The translations under genes and the position numbers were made by a program. This document shows, piece by piece, positions 37,373 through 46,672 of a stretch of 64,000 bases of DNA (position 1 is the first letter of the stretch; each line of letters opens with the position of its first letter). The stretch is from Eubacterium sp. AF16-48 (GTDB lineage Bacteria; Bacillota; Clostridia; Lachnospirales; Lachnospiraceae), in NCBI RefSeq assembly GCF_003479405.1, contig NZ_QUHB01000001.1, positions 372,001 to 436,000 on the forward strand, in the 5' to 3' direction. Under the pieces are notes generated by a model. It saw only the letters and a list, made by a program, of their open reading frames with translations. It was not told the origin of the DNA and ran no database searches.

Positions 37373-37448
37373 TATTATCACTTTAAACATGCATCCGTAT
37401 AATATATGCGTTTTAAGTAACTTTTATCCCCTTGTATAAAAATATGTG

Positions 37449-38015
37449 CTAATCATTGGATTTAAGGGTTACCTCTTCCTCTGCCTCATGTTTAAACTCA
37501 TCTATCATATCCTGACTTACTACAGGGAGGCTGTCTGCTGATTCCACACCAAATCTTCTTAAAAATTCCTCAGTAGTTCCAAATAAAAGAGGACGCCCCG
37601 GTGTGTCCATTCTCCCTACCTCTTCCACCAGCATATACTCCACTAACTTATTAACTGCGAAATCTGATTTTACTCCTCTTATTCTTTCAATTTCAGACTT
37701 TGTTATAGGCTGTTTGTAAGCAATAATAGATAAGGTTTCCATTAAAACATCCGTTAAAACCTGTCTTTTAGGCTGCTTTGCCACCTTAATAAGCGCTTCG
37801 TACATTTCCGGTTTAGTACACATCTGGTATGCCCCGTCAAGTTCTATGATTTTCACCCCTCTTTCAGGAGTGTCCATTTCTTTTTGCATTTCTTTTACTA
37901 ATTTTTTTACTTCTGAAGGTTTGATTTCTAATGCATTTGCAATTTTATTAATATCAACTGATTCCCCCATGGTAAATAAAATAGCCTCTATTTCTGCTTT
38001 GTAATTTCTTTCCAT
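37449..38015 (-). CDS. scpB: Segregation and condensation protein B
   Basis: ScpB is the winged-helix subunit of the SMC condensin. The 188-residue protein contains the family motifs MCTKPE, YKQPITKSEIERIRGVKSD (about 104-122) and GRPLLFGTTEEFLRRFG (about 140-156). It follows scpA by 10 bases. Confidence 0.96.
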   Translation of the reverse strand: MERNYKAEIEAILFTMGESVDINKIANALEIKPSEVKKLVKEMQKEMDTPERGVKIIELDGAYQMCTKPEMYEALIKVAKQPKRQVLTDVLMETLSIIAYKQPITKSEIERIRGVKSDFAVNKLVEYMLVEEVGRMDTPGRPLLFGTTEEFLRRFGVESADSLPVVSQDMIDEFKHEAEEEVTLKSND

Positions 38016-38025
38016 TTTAACCTCT

Positions 38026-38772
38026 TTACTCTATTGAATCTATGTATATATCATCAAAAGTTTTTTCCTGATGAACTTCAATTTTTCCAATTTTAATTAA
38101 TTCCAACACCGCCAGAAATGAAACAATAACTTCCATTTTTGAACTTTGCTGTTCTAAAAGCTGCTTAAAACTACATCTTTTTCTTTTCTTTAGTGCATCA
38201 GTAACAAAATCCATTTTGTCAGGAAGGCTTACTTCCTCCATTTCAATTTTTCCAAATTTACTTCTTACAGGATCAATTTTATCCATTTGTCTTTTAAGCA
38301 CCATTTGAAAAATATCATTTAACTTTGACAAATCCACATCTGATAGCAATTTATCCAAATCCACCGGAGGCTCATATTTTTTAACCTCCTCAGGAACTGT
38401 AGGCTCTTTATATAATGATTTTCCAGCGTAAACCTGCATATCTCTTAATTCCCCTGCAGCATATTTGTACATCTTATATTCAATAAGTTTCTCCACCAGT
38501 TCTGCCCTAGGGTCAATTTCTTCACCGTTTTCGTCCACCTCTTTTGGTAAAAGCATTCTGCTTTTTATATCTATCAGGGTAGCTGCCATTACCAAAAATT
38601 CACTTGCCAAATCCAAATCATCTTTCGGCATTTTACTTACGCAATCAAGATACTGTTCCGTAATTTCCACAATAGGTATGTCATAAATATCTACTTTGTT
38701 TTTTTCAATAAGATGCAGCAGTAAATCAAGAGGTCCTTCAAATGCATCCAGTTTAACTTCCAGTTCAATCAT
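38026..38772 (-). CDS. scpA: Segregation and condensation protein A
   Basis: ScpA is the kleisin that bridges SMC heads. The 248-residue protein has FEGPLDLLLHLIEKNKVDIYDIPI (about 12-35; key FEGPLDLLL), EFLVMAATLIDIKSRMLLP and a C-terminal winged-helix end. It is co-directional with scpB. The smc gene is in the same window but in a different operon. Confidence 0.97.
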   Translation of the reverse strand: MIELEVKLDAFEGPLDLLLHLIEKNKVDIYDIPIVEITEQYLDCVSKMPKDDLDLASEFLVMAATLIDIKSRMLLPKEVDENGEEIDPRAELVEKLIEYKMYKYAAGELRDMQVYAGKSLYKEPTVPEEVKKYEPPVDLDKLLSDVDLSKLNDIFQMVLKRQMDKIDPVRSKFGKIEMEEVSLPDKMDFVTDALKKRKRCSFKQLLEQQSSKMEVIVSFLAVLELIKIGKIEVHQEKTFDDIYIDSIE

Positions 38773-38862
38773 TTTAATTTCTCTCCATTTTTTCTCGAAC
38801 TTTAATTGTACATAAAAAATTTCTTTTTTTCAATACAATATAATTTTAAGCACCTGAATTTA

Positions 38863-40062
38863 TCAGGTTATCTGGAACATATATTTTACTAATTTTAGAA
38901 ATGTGAAACCATAATCTGCTTTATCCACCGTTTCCTCTGCCATAATTTTAACTTCTCCGATTTTCTTTTTATCCATTATGTATTCAATTTTTCCTACTAT
39001 ATCTCCCTTCCTTACCGGTGCATTTATGTTGTCCTTTAAAGCCACTTTAGATTCTATACCATCAATTTTTCCACCTTTAGTATCAACATATGAAAATGTA
39101 TCATTTTGCACTTTTACTTTGTCCTTTTCCCCACCACATATATTTACCTTGTTCTGATATTTCTTATTATCCTTATACACCTTACAATTTGAAAAACCGT
39201 AATTTATAAGGCTGTTGGACTGGACAAATCTTGCCTTATAATCCGGAGCCGCCATAACCACTGCAATCAATTCCACACCATCCTTTTCTGCCACAGTGGA
39301 AACACAGTATTTTGCTTTTGACGTGCTTCCTGTTTTAAGCCCTTTTACATACCTATTGGTTTTAAGTAACTTATTTGTGTTAGTAAGCATAAATTCACTT
39401 TCCCCTTTATTGGTTTTGTGGGTAAAACTTTCCATCCATATGGTAGAATATTTAAAAATCTCCGGATACTTCACTATTAATTCTCTTGACATAATTGCCA
39501 CATCCATTGCTGATGTATAATGATTATCCGAATCAGTCAGCCCACAGCAATCTTCAAAATGTGTATGTTTCATTCCAAGGTTCTTTGCCCTTTTATTCAT
39601 TTCCTTTACAAATTCTTCTTCTGAACCTGAAATATGCTCAGCCATGGCTACAGATGCATCATTTCCCGATGCAATTATAATGCACTTTATAAGAGTTTCT
39701 ACATTTTGTTGCTCTCCTTCTTCCAAAAACACCTGGGAACCTCCCATACTTTTGGCATGGGCACTGGTAGTAACCATATCCTCTAACTTTATTTTACCAC
39801 TATGTATTGCATCAAAAATTAGTATTAAAGTCATTATTTTAGTTATACTAGCAGGACTTAATTTTTCATTTTCATTTTCTGCTTTGATTACTGTTTTTGA
39901 GGACGCCTCCATAAGTACATAAGATTTACATTTCATCTCTGCTTTTTCATCACCTTGTATTGTAAATGTGGACGTTATCAAAATACTTAGTGAAATCATA
40001 GTAACCAGCACTCTTTTAAACAACCTGTTGCACCATTTTTCATAAAACATGATTTTTTCCAT
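38863..40062 (-). CDS. D-alanyl-D-alanine carboxypeptidase, DacF/PBP5 type (second copy)
   Basis: A 399-residue paralogue of the 36221-37372 protein. It has a membrane-targeting segment (about 13-36), SxxK as SITK in SPASITKIMT (about 70), SGN in ASGNDASVAMAEH (about 134) and KTG in GLKTGSTSKAKYC. A PBP5_C-like domain and an amphipathic C-terminal anchor (FTFLKLVKYMFQIT) follow. SGN replaces the SYN seen in the other copy, so they may differ in substrate use. A weak hairpin overlaps the stop codon. The start used is an ATG at 40062; the ATG at 40047 (MFYEKW) is an alternative. Confidence 0.92.
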   Translation of the reverse strand: MEKIMFYEKWCNRLFKRVLVTMISLSILITSTFTIQGDEKAEMKCKSYVLMEASSKTVIKAENENEKLSPASITKIMTLILIFDAIHSGKIKLEDMVTTSAHAKSMGGSQVFLEEGEQQNVETLIKCIIIASGNDASVAMAEHISGSEEEFVKEMNKRAKNLGMKHTHFEDCCGLTDSDNHYTSAMDVAIMSRELIVKYPEIFKYSTIWMESFTHKTNKGESEFMLTNTNKLLKTNRYVKGLKTGSTSKAKYCVSTVAEKDGVELIAVVMAAPDYKARFVQSNSLINYGFSNCKVYKDNKKYQNKVNICGGEKDKVKVQNDTFSYVDTKGGKIDGIESKVALKDNINAPVRKGDIVGKIEYIMDKKKIGEVKIMAEETVDKADYGFTFLKLVKYMFQIT

Positions 40063-40103
40063 AAAAAAACTCCATTACACCTTTATACATTGTAATGGAG
40101 TTT
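40063..40103 (-). terminator. Terminator of the LtaS-like gene
   Basis: AAACTCCATTACA and TGTAATGGAGTTT pair perfectly around an 11-base loop, with a T-run on the minus strand side. It lies 13 bases after the stop of the 40116 gene and before the dac start. Confidence 0.88.
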
Positions 40104-40115
40104 AAAAATTTTATG

Positions 40116-42245
40116 CTATTTTTCTTTCTTCTTTTTCTTTGAAGATTTAGATTTTGTTTTTTTCGACTTATCCTTTGTTGTTTGTGCCTTAGTGCTTGAC
40201 GGTTGCATTTCCTCCTGATTATATACAAAAGGCTCTGTTTTTGACAGCACATGCTCATCAGAATTTTGTTGATATACCGAGAAGCTGTCGCCATCTTTTA
40301 AGTCCGGATAAACAATCATCAATGTATTAGGATCTATATATACCGTTTTTTGCTTTTCGTCATTTATATATACCTTACTGTAGCTTGTAAAATAATTTCC
40401 GTATATATACACCGTACCTACATCATCCCCAATAGGGGTAACGGAGCTTACCTTTACATCATGAAGTCCGAATTTCAAATCTGTTGGCTTATATGGGTTT
40501 TCTCCGTTTGCCGCATAATTGTCTCCATAAAGCAAATCGTAAGATAAATTCTTAAGGCCTTCCTGATAGGTTTCATCGTCATCATTTTTGTGTAACTGTG
40601 TGTAATTATTAATCTTTCCGGAGTTCATATTTAAGCCACCAAGTATTTTGGACTCCAACTGATACGCTTCTATATCCTCGTTAGTATAATTAGTCTTAAA
40701 ATTAGACCAAATAGCATACTGAGTCTGGTATACATCACCGTTTACCAAATCCTCTCCTGATATACCAAAGCTTGGCAGATGATCACCATACATTACAAGA
40801 ATGGTATCCTCACCAAAGTTTTTAAGGGCTTTTGTAAGTTTTCTTAAAAACTTATCCATTTCATTAGTCTGCCATGCATAATACTGATACTGGTTTGTAA
40901 CGTCTTCATCGTCTACACCTGAAACTTTAATAGGATAGTCATAATCACCACTTGTAGGATAACTTCCATGTCCCTGTACTGAAATAGTATAAATGAAGTC
41001 CTGCTTTTTAGTAGATTTTAATGCCTGCATAATATAATCCGTAAGGAAATAATCCTTTGCCCATCCCATAGGTGTAAAATCATCTATATACATATTTTCA
41101 ATAGATTGGAATGTATCATATCCTAAATTAGAAAATACCACATTTCTTCCATAAAAGGTTGCAGTGTTATTATGAATGGCATGACAGCTGTAGCCATACT
41201 CCTTTAAGTTGTAGCATATGCTTTCACTGGTAGTATCTACTAATTTAGTTTTAAAAGGATATTCTCCCGGACCAAAGAAATCTAAATTAATTCCTGTCAT
41301 AACCTCAAATTCCGTATTTACCGTTCCAGCACCAACTATAGGCACATTTAAGTATCCACTTGGATAATTTTTCATTAACTTTTCAAAATACGGAACAGGA
41401 TTTTTTGATAGTTTAACATTTTTAAGATTGTTCATATCAAAAAATGACTCTAACTGCAAGAAAATAATATTTGGTTTCTTCTTAGCCTTCTTAAGGGTTG
41501 TTTTATCGTCATCATCCTTCACTATTTTTTCAATAGTTTCACCTGAATATGAATTAGGCTTGTCAATTCCTGTATTTATAAGACTATTTGAAAAACAATA
41601 AACAAATCCGTAATCATAATACGACACTCTAAGTTCTCCAAATTTCATGGAAAGAAGTTCTGATGCCACTCCCAAATTAATTGTTCCCAGACCTATCGCC
41701 CAAATAACAGCAATTCCAATAATATTTCTTGCATATTTAATCTTGTGATTGACTTTTGGTGCCTTAAAGAACATAACGACCAGTCCTACTATTGCCAAAA
41801 TAAGTGCAATAACAACCAAAACAATCTGAAATGTTGAAAAATACTTATTTATAACCCCTAAAGCACTATCAATAAGCATCAAATCCACTGCCGTAAAAGG
41901 TGTTACCCTGTTAGAAAGCAACACGCCATTAGAAATTCCAAGAATTATCCATATAACAGAAATCAGGGTCATTCCAAAAAACCTTCTTTTCATAAGAAAG
42001 GTAAATGAAAGGGTCATTAATATTATCATTGCATTACAGATAAATACATATGGATTTCCGATAAGGAAATATATTCCCTTTAAAAATGACTTTCTGGCTA
42101 ACATTTCAATAACCAGATTAATAAGTAATGCCGTTACCACATACATGTATATTATGTGCTTATTATATGTTTTGCTGAAAAATGCCCTGGCTGAATGGTA
42201 TTTTTCCTTAGCTGTTCCTATATATTTTTTTACTTTCTCTTTCAT
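40116..42245 (-). CDS. LTA synthase family (phosphoglycerol transferase) with a TIG-like C-terminal domain
   Basis: A 709-residue membrane sulfatase-fold enzyme. It has five predicted membrane segments (about 31-50, 60-84, 90-112, 138-160, 174-194). The extracellular catalytic domain has LQLESFFD (Glu about 266), GAGTVNTEFEVMTG with the likely nucleophile Thr308, VQGHGSYP, and MYGDHLPSFG. This fits LtaS-like enzymes that polymerise or transfer glycerol phosphate to a glycolipid or wall polymer. Unlike LtaS, it has an extra beta domain (about 605-680, VSSVTPIGDDVGTVYIYGN) resembling IPT/TIG folds, and a Lys-rich tail. It follows the udp gene. Confidence 0.85.
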   Translation of the reverse strand: MKEKVKKYIGTAKEKYHSARAFFSKTYNKHIIYMYVVTALLINLVIEMLARKSFLKGIYFLIGNPYVFICNAMIILMTLSFTFLMKRRFFGMTLISVIWIILGISNGVLLSNRVTPFTAVDLMLIDSALGVINKYFSTFQIVLVVIALILAIVGLVVMFFKAPKVNHKIKYARNIIGIAVIWAIGLGTINLGVASELLSMKFGELRVSYYDYGFVYCFSNSLINTGIDKPNSYSGETIEKIVKDDDDKTTLKKAKKKPNIIFLQLESFFDMNNLKNVKLSKNPVPYFEKLMKNYPSGYLNVPIVGAGTVNTEFEVMTGINLDFFGPGEYPFKTKLVDTTSESICYNLKEYGYSCHAIHNNTATFYGRNVVFSNLGYDTFQSIENMYIDDFTPMGWAKDYFLTDYIMQALKSTKKQDFIYTISVQGHGSYPTSGDYDYPIKVSGVDDEDVTNQYQYYAWQTNEMDKFLRKLTKALKNFGEDTILVMYGDHLPSFGISGEDLVNGDVYQTQYAIWSNFKTNYTNEDIEAYQLESKILGGLNMNSGKINNYTQLHKNDDDETYQEGLKNLSYDLLYGDNYAANGENPYKPTDLKFGLHDVKVSSVTPIGDDVGTVYIYGNYFTSYSKVYINDEKQKTVYIDPNTLMIVYPDLKDGDSFSVYQQNSDEHVLSKTEPFVYNQEEMQPSSTKAQTTKDKSKKTKSKSSKKKKKEK

Positions 42246-42267
42246 TAAAAAGTGCCTCCTAAAGCTG

Positions 42268-43017
42268 TTATTTTCCGGCTATCATATGTCTGATAGCCTC
42301 TACGGATACCTTTATGGCATTATCGGTATCGTAACAGTCCTCCTCACTAAATCCTTTTAATTTACGCTCCTGATTCCAGATAACATGAAATACCGAACCA
42401 CATTTCACCCCCAGACTTGCTGCTACCGTAAACAATGCTGCCGATTCCATTTCACTGGCAAGAACTCCTAATCTCTTCCATGCTTCCCATTTATTAAGAA
42501 GTTCATATGATACAGGCATTCTGTCAGGATTATGCTGACCGTAAAATGAGTCTTTGCACTGCACCACTCCACAATGATAACGCAAATTATTTTTTTTGCA
42601 AGCATAAACTAATGCTTCCGTAACATCAAAGTCAGAAACAGCAGGGTATTCAATTGGTGCATATTCCCTGCTGGTGCCTTCGTGTCGCACCGCTCCTGTT
42701 GCTATAACACAGTCCCCTGCTAAAACTTTTAAATTAATACCTCCGCAAGTTCCTATTCTTATAAAAGTATCAGCGCCACAGGCTACTAATTCCTCCATGG
42801 CAATAGCTGCTGACGGTCCTCCTATTCCTGTAGAGGTAACTGAAACTTTTTCTCCTGATATATATCCTGTATATGTTGTAAATTCTCTATTTTGTGCAAT
42901 AAGCCTTGGTTCATCAAAATATCCGGCAATTTTTTCACATCTTCCCGGATCTCCCGGTAAAATCACATATTTTCCAATATCTCCCTTTGATATTTGTAAA
43001 TGAAACTGTTTATCCAT
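42268..43017 (-). CDS. udp: Uridine phosphorylase
   Basis: A 249-residue nucleoside phosphorylase. [10 protein letters not shown] (about 18-27), [25 protein letters not shown], and the C-terminal specificity block [15 protein letters not shown] match the Udp group. It cleaves uridine with phosphate to uracil and ribose 1-phosphate in pyrimidine salvage. The start at 43017 is followed by MDKQFHLQ. It is 22 bases upstream of the LtaS-like gene, but no functional link is evident. Confidence 0.9.
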   Translation of the reverse strand: MDKQFHLQISKGDIGKYVILPGDPGRCEKIAGYFDEPRLIAQNREFTTYTGYISGEKVSVTSTGIGGPSAAIAMEELVACGADTFIRIGTCGGINLKVLAGDCVIATGAVRHEGTSREYAPIEYPAVSDFDVTEALVYACKKNNLRYHCGVVQCKDSFYGQHNPDRMPVSYELLNKWEAWKRLGVLASEMESAALFTVAASLGVKCGSVFHVIWNQERKLKGFSEEDCYDTDNAIKVSVEAIRHMIAGK

Positions 43018-43156
43018 ATTTTTGCTCCTTACTTAATATCTCATTTATCCATAATGTCTTAGTACATAGAATACCCATAATATTTGAATTTTCTATGAAC
43101 TTTTGAGTTTTTATACTAAATAACCGTCTTTTCTTTTATTTTCGTACTTTAAATTG

Positions 43157-43184
43157 TTGAATTATTGCAGACTTATGTTATACT
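43157..43184 (+). promoter_or_regulatory. Sigma-A promoter of the DAHP synthase gene
   Basis: TTGAAT (43157-43162) and TATACT (43179-43184) are 16 bases apart. The transcript would start near 43192 and have a leader of about 70 bases before the AUG. I see no T-box specifier stem or trp-like leader peptide in that leader. Confidence 0.6.
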
Positions 43185-43264
43185 ATCATACGTGGTTAGT
43201 AGGATTTAGAATACTTATCTTTCTCCGGCTAACATTTTTTAATTATACATTAAAGGAGGACGTT

Positions 43265-44293
43265 ATGGGTAGTACATTTTTTAGAAAGCTACCAACTCCT
43301 TTGGAAATCAAGACAAGTTATCCTGTTCCAGAGGCAGTTGCAAATCAGAAAAAAATCAATGATGAGGAAATCAGAAAAATATTTACAGGTGAAAGTGATA
43401 AGTTTGCCGTAATTATAGGTCCTTGTTCAGCTGACAATCAGGAAGCTGTTGAAGATTATATAGGAAGACTTGCAAAAGTTCAGGAAAAAGTTAAAGATAA
43501 ACTTTTTATTATTCCAAGAGTTTACACTAACAAACCTAGAACAACAGGAAAAGGTTATAAAGGTATGTTACATCAGCCTGATCCTGAAAAGAAACCTGAT
43601 TTATTGCAGGGGCTTATTACAATAAGACAAATGTTCTTGAAAATCATGGAGGATACTAAGTTCCCAATTGCAGATGAAATGCTTTATCCTGAAAATGCAA
43701 GATACTTTTCAGATTGCCTTTCATATGTTGCAGTAGGTGCCCGTTCTGTTGAAAACCAGCAGCACCGTCTTACAGCCAGCGGTTTAGATATTCCTGTAGG
43801 AATGAAAAATCCTACCAGCGGAGATTTATCCATTATGCTTAACTCTATTGAGGCAGCCCAGTCTTCTCATTCTTTCCTTTACAGAGGTTGGGAAGTTCAG
43901 ACTGAAGGTAATGATTTAGCCCACGCCATATTAAGAGGTGCCGTAAATCAATATGGTCAGTGTATACCAAATTACCATTATGAGGATATGGTAAATCTTT
44001 ATTCAATGTATATGAAAAAAGGATTTGAAAATCCTGCTGTTGTTATTGATTGTAATCATTCAAATTCAAACAAGCAGTATATGGAACAGATTCGTATTGC
44101 AAAGGAAATAATGCATAACCGTAAACATTCAGAAGATTTAAAACATTTTGTCAAAGGTCTTATGATTGAAAGCTATATTGTTGGTGGAAATCAGAAAATT
44201 GATGAACACTGCTACGGCAAGTCAATAACTGATCCATGCCTTGGCTGGGAAGATACAGAAAAATTGTTATACATTATTGCTGAAGAAGCATAA
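43265..44293 (+). CDS. 3-deoxy-7-phosphoheptulonate (DAHP) synthase, class I
   Basis: DAHP synthase joins phosphoenolpyruvate and erythrose 4-phosphate, the first step of aromatic amino acid synthesis. The 342-residue protein has IIGPCSADNQEAVEDY (about 55-70), RVYTNKPRTTGKGYKG and DEMLYPENARYF, plus VIDCNHSNSNKQY with metal ligands. These place it with AroF/AroG/AroH-type (class I alpha) enzymes. The open frame starts at 43154, but the AUG at 43265 follows AAAGGAGG and gives the family start. Confidence 0.95.
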   Translation: MGSTFFRKLPTPLEIKTSYPVPEAVANQKKINDEEIRKIFTGESDKFAVIIGPCSADNQEAVEDYIGRLAKVQEKVKDKLFIIPRVYTNKPRTTGKGYKGMLHQPDPEKKPDLLQGLITIRQMFLKIMEDTKFPIADEMLYPENARYFSDCLSYVAVGARSVENQQHRLTASGLDIPVGMKNPTSGDLSIMLNSIEAAQSSHSFLYRGWEVQTEGNDLAHAILRGAVNQYGQCIPNYHYEDMVNLYSMYMKKGFENPAVVIDCNHSNSNKQYMEQIRIAKEIMHNRKHSEDLKHFVKGLMIESYIVGGNQKIDEHCYGKSITDPCLGWEDTEKLLYIIAEEA

Positions 44294-44298
44294 AACTT

Positions 44299-44342
44299 AA
44301 ACTCCGGAATTTTCACTTATGTGGATATGACCGGAGTTTTTT
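44299..44342 (+). terminator. Terminator of the DAHP synthase gene
   Basis: AAACTCCGG pairs with CCGGAGTTT around a 23-base loop and is followed by a T-run. It lies five bases after the stop. Confidence 0.8.
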
Positions 44343-44399
44343 ACACACAAAAAGAGGCATCATCTAATGACAATACCCCTCAATATATCACCTTATTAT

Positions 44400-45290
44400 T
44401 TATGCTTTCGGATGTGCCTTTTCATATACTTCTCTTACTCTACGGCTTGCAGGTGTCATATACATCTGAGTAGTAGATATATCAGAATGTCCAAGCATTT
44501 GTTGTACAGCCTTTAAGTCTGCCCCGTTTTCAACCAAATGTGTTGCAAATGAATGGCGAAGTGTATGGGGTGTTATATCTGACTTAATTCCGGCTTTCTT
44601 CCCATAAGCCTTTATCAGTTTCCAAAATCCCTGTCTGCTCATTTCCCTGCCTGAACAATTAGGATATAAAACATCACTATCCTTATTTTCTCCAAGCAAA
44701 CTTTCCCTTCCATCTTTCAGATACGCAACAAGTGCGTTCTTTGCCTCTGTTCCAAAAGGTATCTGACGGTCTCTTTTTCTGTCATGACATACTACAAATT
44801 CATAATTAATATTAACATCATTTACCTTCAGTGTAATAAGTTCTGAAACACGCATTCCCGTTGCATACAAAAGCTCTAACATAGATTTATCTCTAAGTTC
44901 TTTTGGCGTATTTCTTGAAGGTTGCTTTAAGAGAGCATCAATTTCATTTATAGACAAAATCTCCGGTGCTTTTTTTTCTATCTTAGGAGATTTCATGTCA
45001 GAAGCAGGATTGTCTGTAATATATCCCTCCTGATACAAATATCCAAAAAATGCTTTCATCGACGCAATGTTTCTTGATATTGTAGTAGGTGCTCTTCCAA
45101 TAGTCTCTAATGATGAAATGTATCCTTCTAATTCCTCTTTTGTAATATCTGAAATATTATCCGTACTATAACTATTATTAAGATATATAAAAAGTTTCGT
45201 TAAGTCTCTTTTATATGAGACTTCTGTGTTGCTTGAAGTATTCTTTTCACTATGTAATTTTAAAATGAATTCTTCAATTAATCTTTGCAT
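44400..45290 (-). CDS. xerD: Site-specific tyrosine recombinase XerD type
   Basis: A 296-residue tyrosine recombinase. The N-terminal SAM-like core-binding domain is about 1-95. The catalytic domain has the first Arg in LLYATGMRVSEL (about 148), HxxR in HTLRHSFATHLVENG (about 240), LGHSDISTTQMYM with the His and the Tyr nucleophile (about 275). Likely role is dimer resolution at dif with a partner Xer. It lies by a Nudix gene, where clostridia keep XerD, which argues against a mobile integrase. Start ATG 45290 follows GAGG; the frame to 45365 is without homology. Confidence 0.88.
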   Translation of the reverse strand: MQRLIEEFILKLHSEKNTSSNTEVSYKRDLTKLFIYLNNSYSTDNISDITKEELEGYISSLETIGRAPTTISRNIASMKAFFGYLYQEGYITDNPASDMKSPKIEKKAPEILSINEIDALLKQPSRNTPKELRDKSMLELLYATGMRVSELITLKVNDVNINYEFVVCHDRKRDRQIPFGTEAKNALVAYLKDGRESLLGENKDSDVLYPNCSGREMSRQGFWKLIKAYGKKAGIKSDITPHTLRHSFATHLVENGADLKAVQQMLGHSDISTTQMYMTPASRRVREVYEKAHPKA

Positions 45291-45475
45291 TTTTTCCTCG
45301 CTATACTCTATATTAAGAGTGTCAAATCTTATTATATAAGGCTTTTTCAATAAAATCAAATACAATTTTTCACGATTTTTTGAACAAAATTTAGGTTACA
45401 TAAAAACGATACCACATATACTGACAAACATAAATTCCGACACAATATCTAGTAAATTTCCTTTAGAAATTAATT

Positions 45476-45925
45476 TTAAAATATGAAAAAATTTTGTAAC
45501 AAAGATGAAATAATAAAAATAAAAAAACTTATTCCCCTTCCTACATTTTTCCTGTTGCCGTCACACATATATACCGTTCCTATGATTTTAGCCATAGTAT
45601 CTATGCCTGCCCCCACAAGCAATAAAGTGTGTGAGCTTACAGATACAGTAATTATTCCTGCCAACACAAATGCAAAGTAAAAAACAAAAAACGGAACAAT
45701 TTTATCTTTTATTCTGAAAAAAGATAAAATAAATATTCCCAGCAAAAACTTCACATCTCCTAAGAGAACATAAATTATACCATCAAACAGATTGTTAAAT
45801 TTTATGTTTTCAACATTATCAAAAGAAAAATCTATGCCTAGAAAATTATACACAAGAGTTCCTGTTATAATTCCCAATATAAAGGCATAGATTTTGTAGT
45901 TTTTTTCCGCTAATTTATAATTCAT
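45476..45925 (-). CDS. Small multi-pass membrane protein, function unknown
   Basis: A 149-residue hydrophobic protein with about four or five membrane segments (about 11-29, 46-64, 76-95, 96-112, 129-148). It lies between xerD and a Nudix gene, where many clostridia carry spoIIM. It lacks clear SpoIIM motifs and is shorter (SpoIIM is about 200), so it could be a divergent relative or an unrelated protein. I do not assign a function. Confidence 0.6.
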   Translation of the reverse strand: MNYKLAEKNYKIYAFILGIITGTLVYNFLGIDFSFDNVENIKFNNLFDGIIYVLLGDVKFLLGIFILSFFRIKDKIVPFFVFYFAFVLAGIITVSVSSHTLLLVGAGIDTMAKIIGTVYMCDGNRKNVGRGISFFIFIISSLLQNFFIF

Positions 45926-46009
45926 ACATTATTCCTTTGCCTTTTATGGTATGAAAAGCAATATATTTTGCATTCTCATATCTTAATATATGAATCTAAA
46001 TATGAAAAA

Positions 46010-46561
46010 TTACTTTTTACAGTCCCCTTTTACATACTTACAATAATATGTCAAAAGAGAGGACACTGTTTTAGCATCATTAATTTCGTTAGCTATTATT
46101 TTCTCCATTAATTCATCTATTGTGTAAATTTCTAAGGAAATATCTTCATCTTCATCAAACTTTTGATGAGATTTTTCCAAATCAAAGGCAACATATACGT
46201 CTATTTTTTCTCCTGAATAAGCAATAGCCGGAACTAATGTCTGTAAAAACTCAACACGAGAAGATTTGTATCCCGTTTCTTCTTCTAATTCTCTTGCTGC
46301 ACACATATTAGTAGGCTCGTTTTCTCCATCTCTTCCTCCGGCCGGAATTTCCAGAGCAAATCTGTCTATGGCATTTCTCCACTGTCTTACCATAATAATT
46401 CGTCCATCATCTAAAACCGGAATAACTGCCGCTGCACCCTTATGTTGTAAAAAATCCCACTTCACATGATGCCCCTTAGGTGTTATTATATCATCTTTAC
46501 AAAAATCAAGAATTGCTCCTTTATATACAATCTGACGATTAATACGCTTAAACTCCTTCAT
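46010..46561 (-). CDS. Nudix hydrolase, ADP-ribose pyrophosphatase type
   Basis: A 183-residue Nudix protein with a complete Nudix box: Gly, five residues, Glu, seven residues, then RELEEETGY (about 85-93). The preceding MVRQWRNAIDRFALEIPAG is typical of ADP-ribose pyrophosphatase (NudF-like). It hydrolyses ADP-ribose to AMP and ribose 5-phosphate in the characterised relatives; the substrate here is inferred. Start ATG 46561 follows GGAGG at five bases. Confidence 0.88.
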   Translation of the reverse strand: MKEFKRINRQIVYKGAILDFCKDDIITPKGHHVKWDFLQHKGAAAVIPVLDDGRIIMVRQWRNAIDRFALEIPAGGRDGENEPTNMCAARELEEETGYKSSRVEFLQTLVPAIAYSGEKIDVYVAFDLEKSHQKFDEDEDISLEIYTIDELMEKIIANEINDAKTVSSLLTYYCKYVKGDCKK

Positions 46562-46672
46562 AAAATCCTCCATTCCGTATTTTTTTACTTATGATGTATT
46601 GTAGAAATTTGCGTAGCAATAAAGCGATTCGATTACATCATTTAACCCCAAAATTCACTTTTGACACTTACA

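Noticed and set aside
40040-40294. 84-codon minus-strand frame over the end of the LtaS-like gene
   Set aside because: It lies out of frame within the Lys-rich tail codons and the terminator; composition is an artefact of AAA/AAG-rich sequence.
43154-43264. Longer N-terminus for DAHP synthase
   Set aside because: It runs through the promoter and leader; a strong AAAGGAGG precedes the ATG at 43265.
44400-45290. Tyrosine recombinase as a mobile-element integrase
   Set aside because: No attachment-site repeat, tRNA or mobile gene is adjacent; length and setting match chromosomal XerD.
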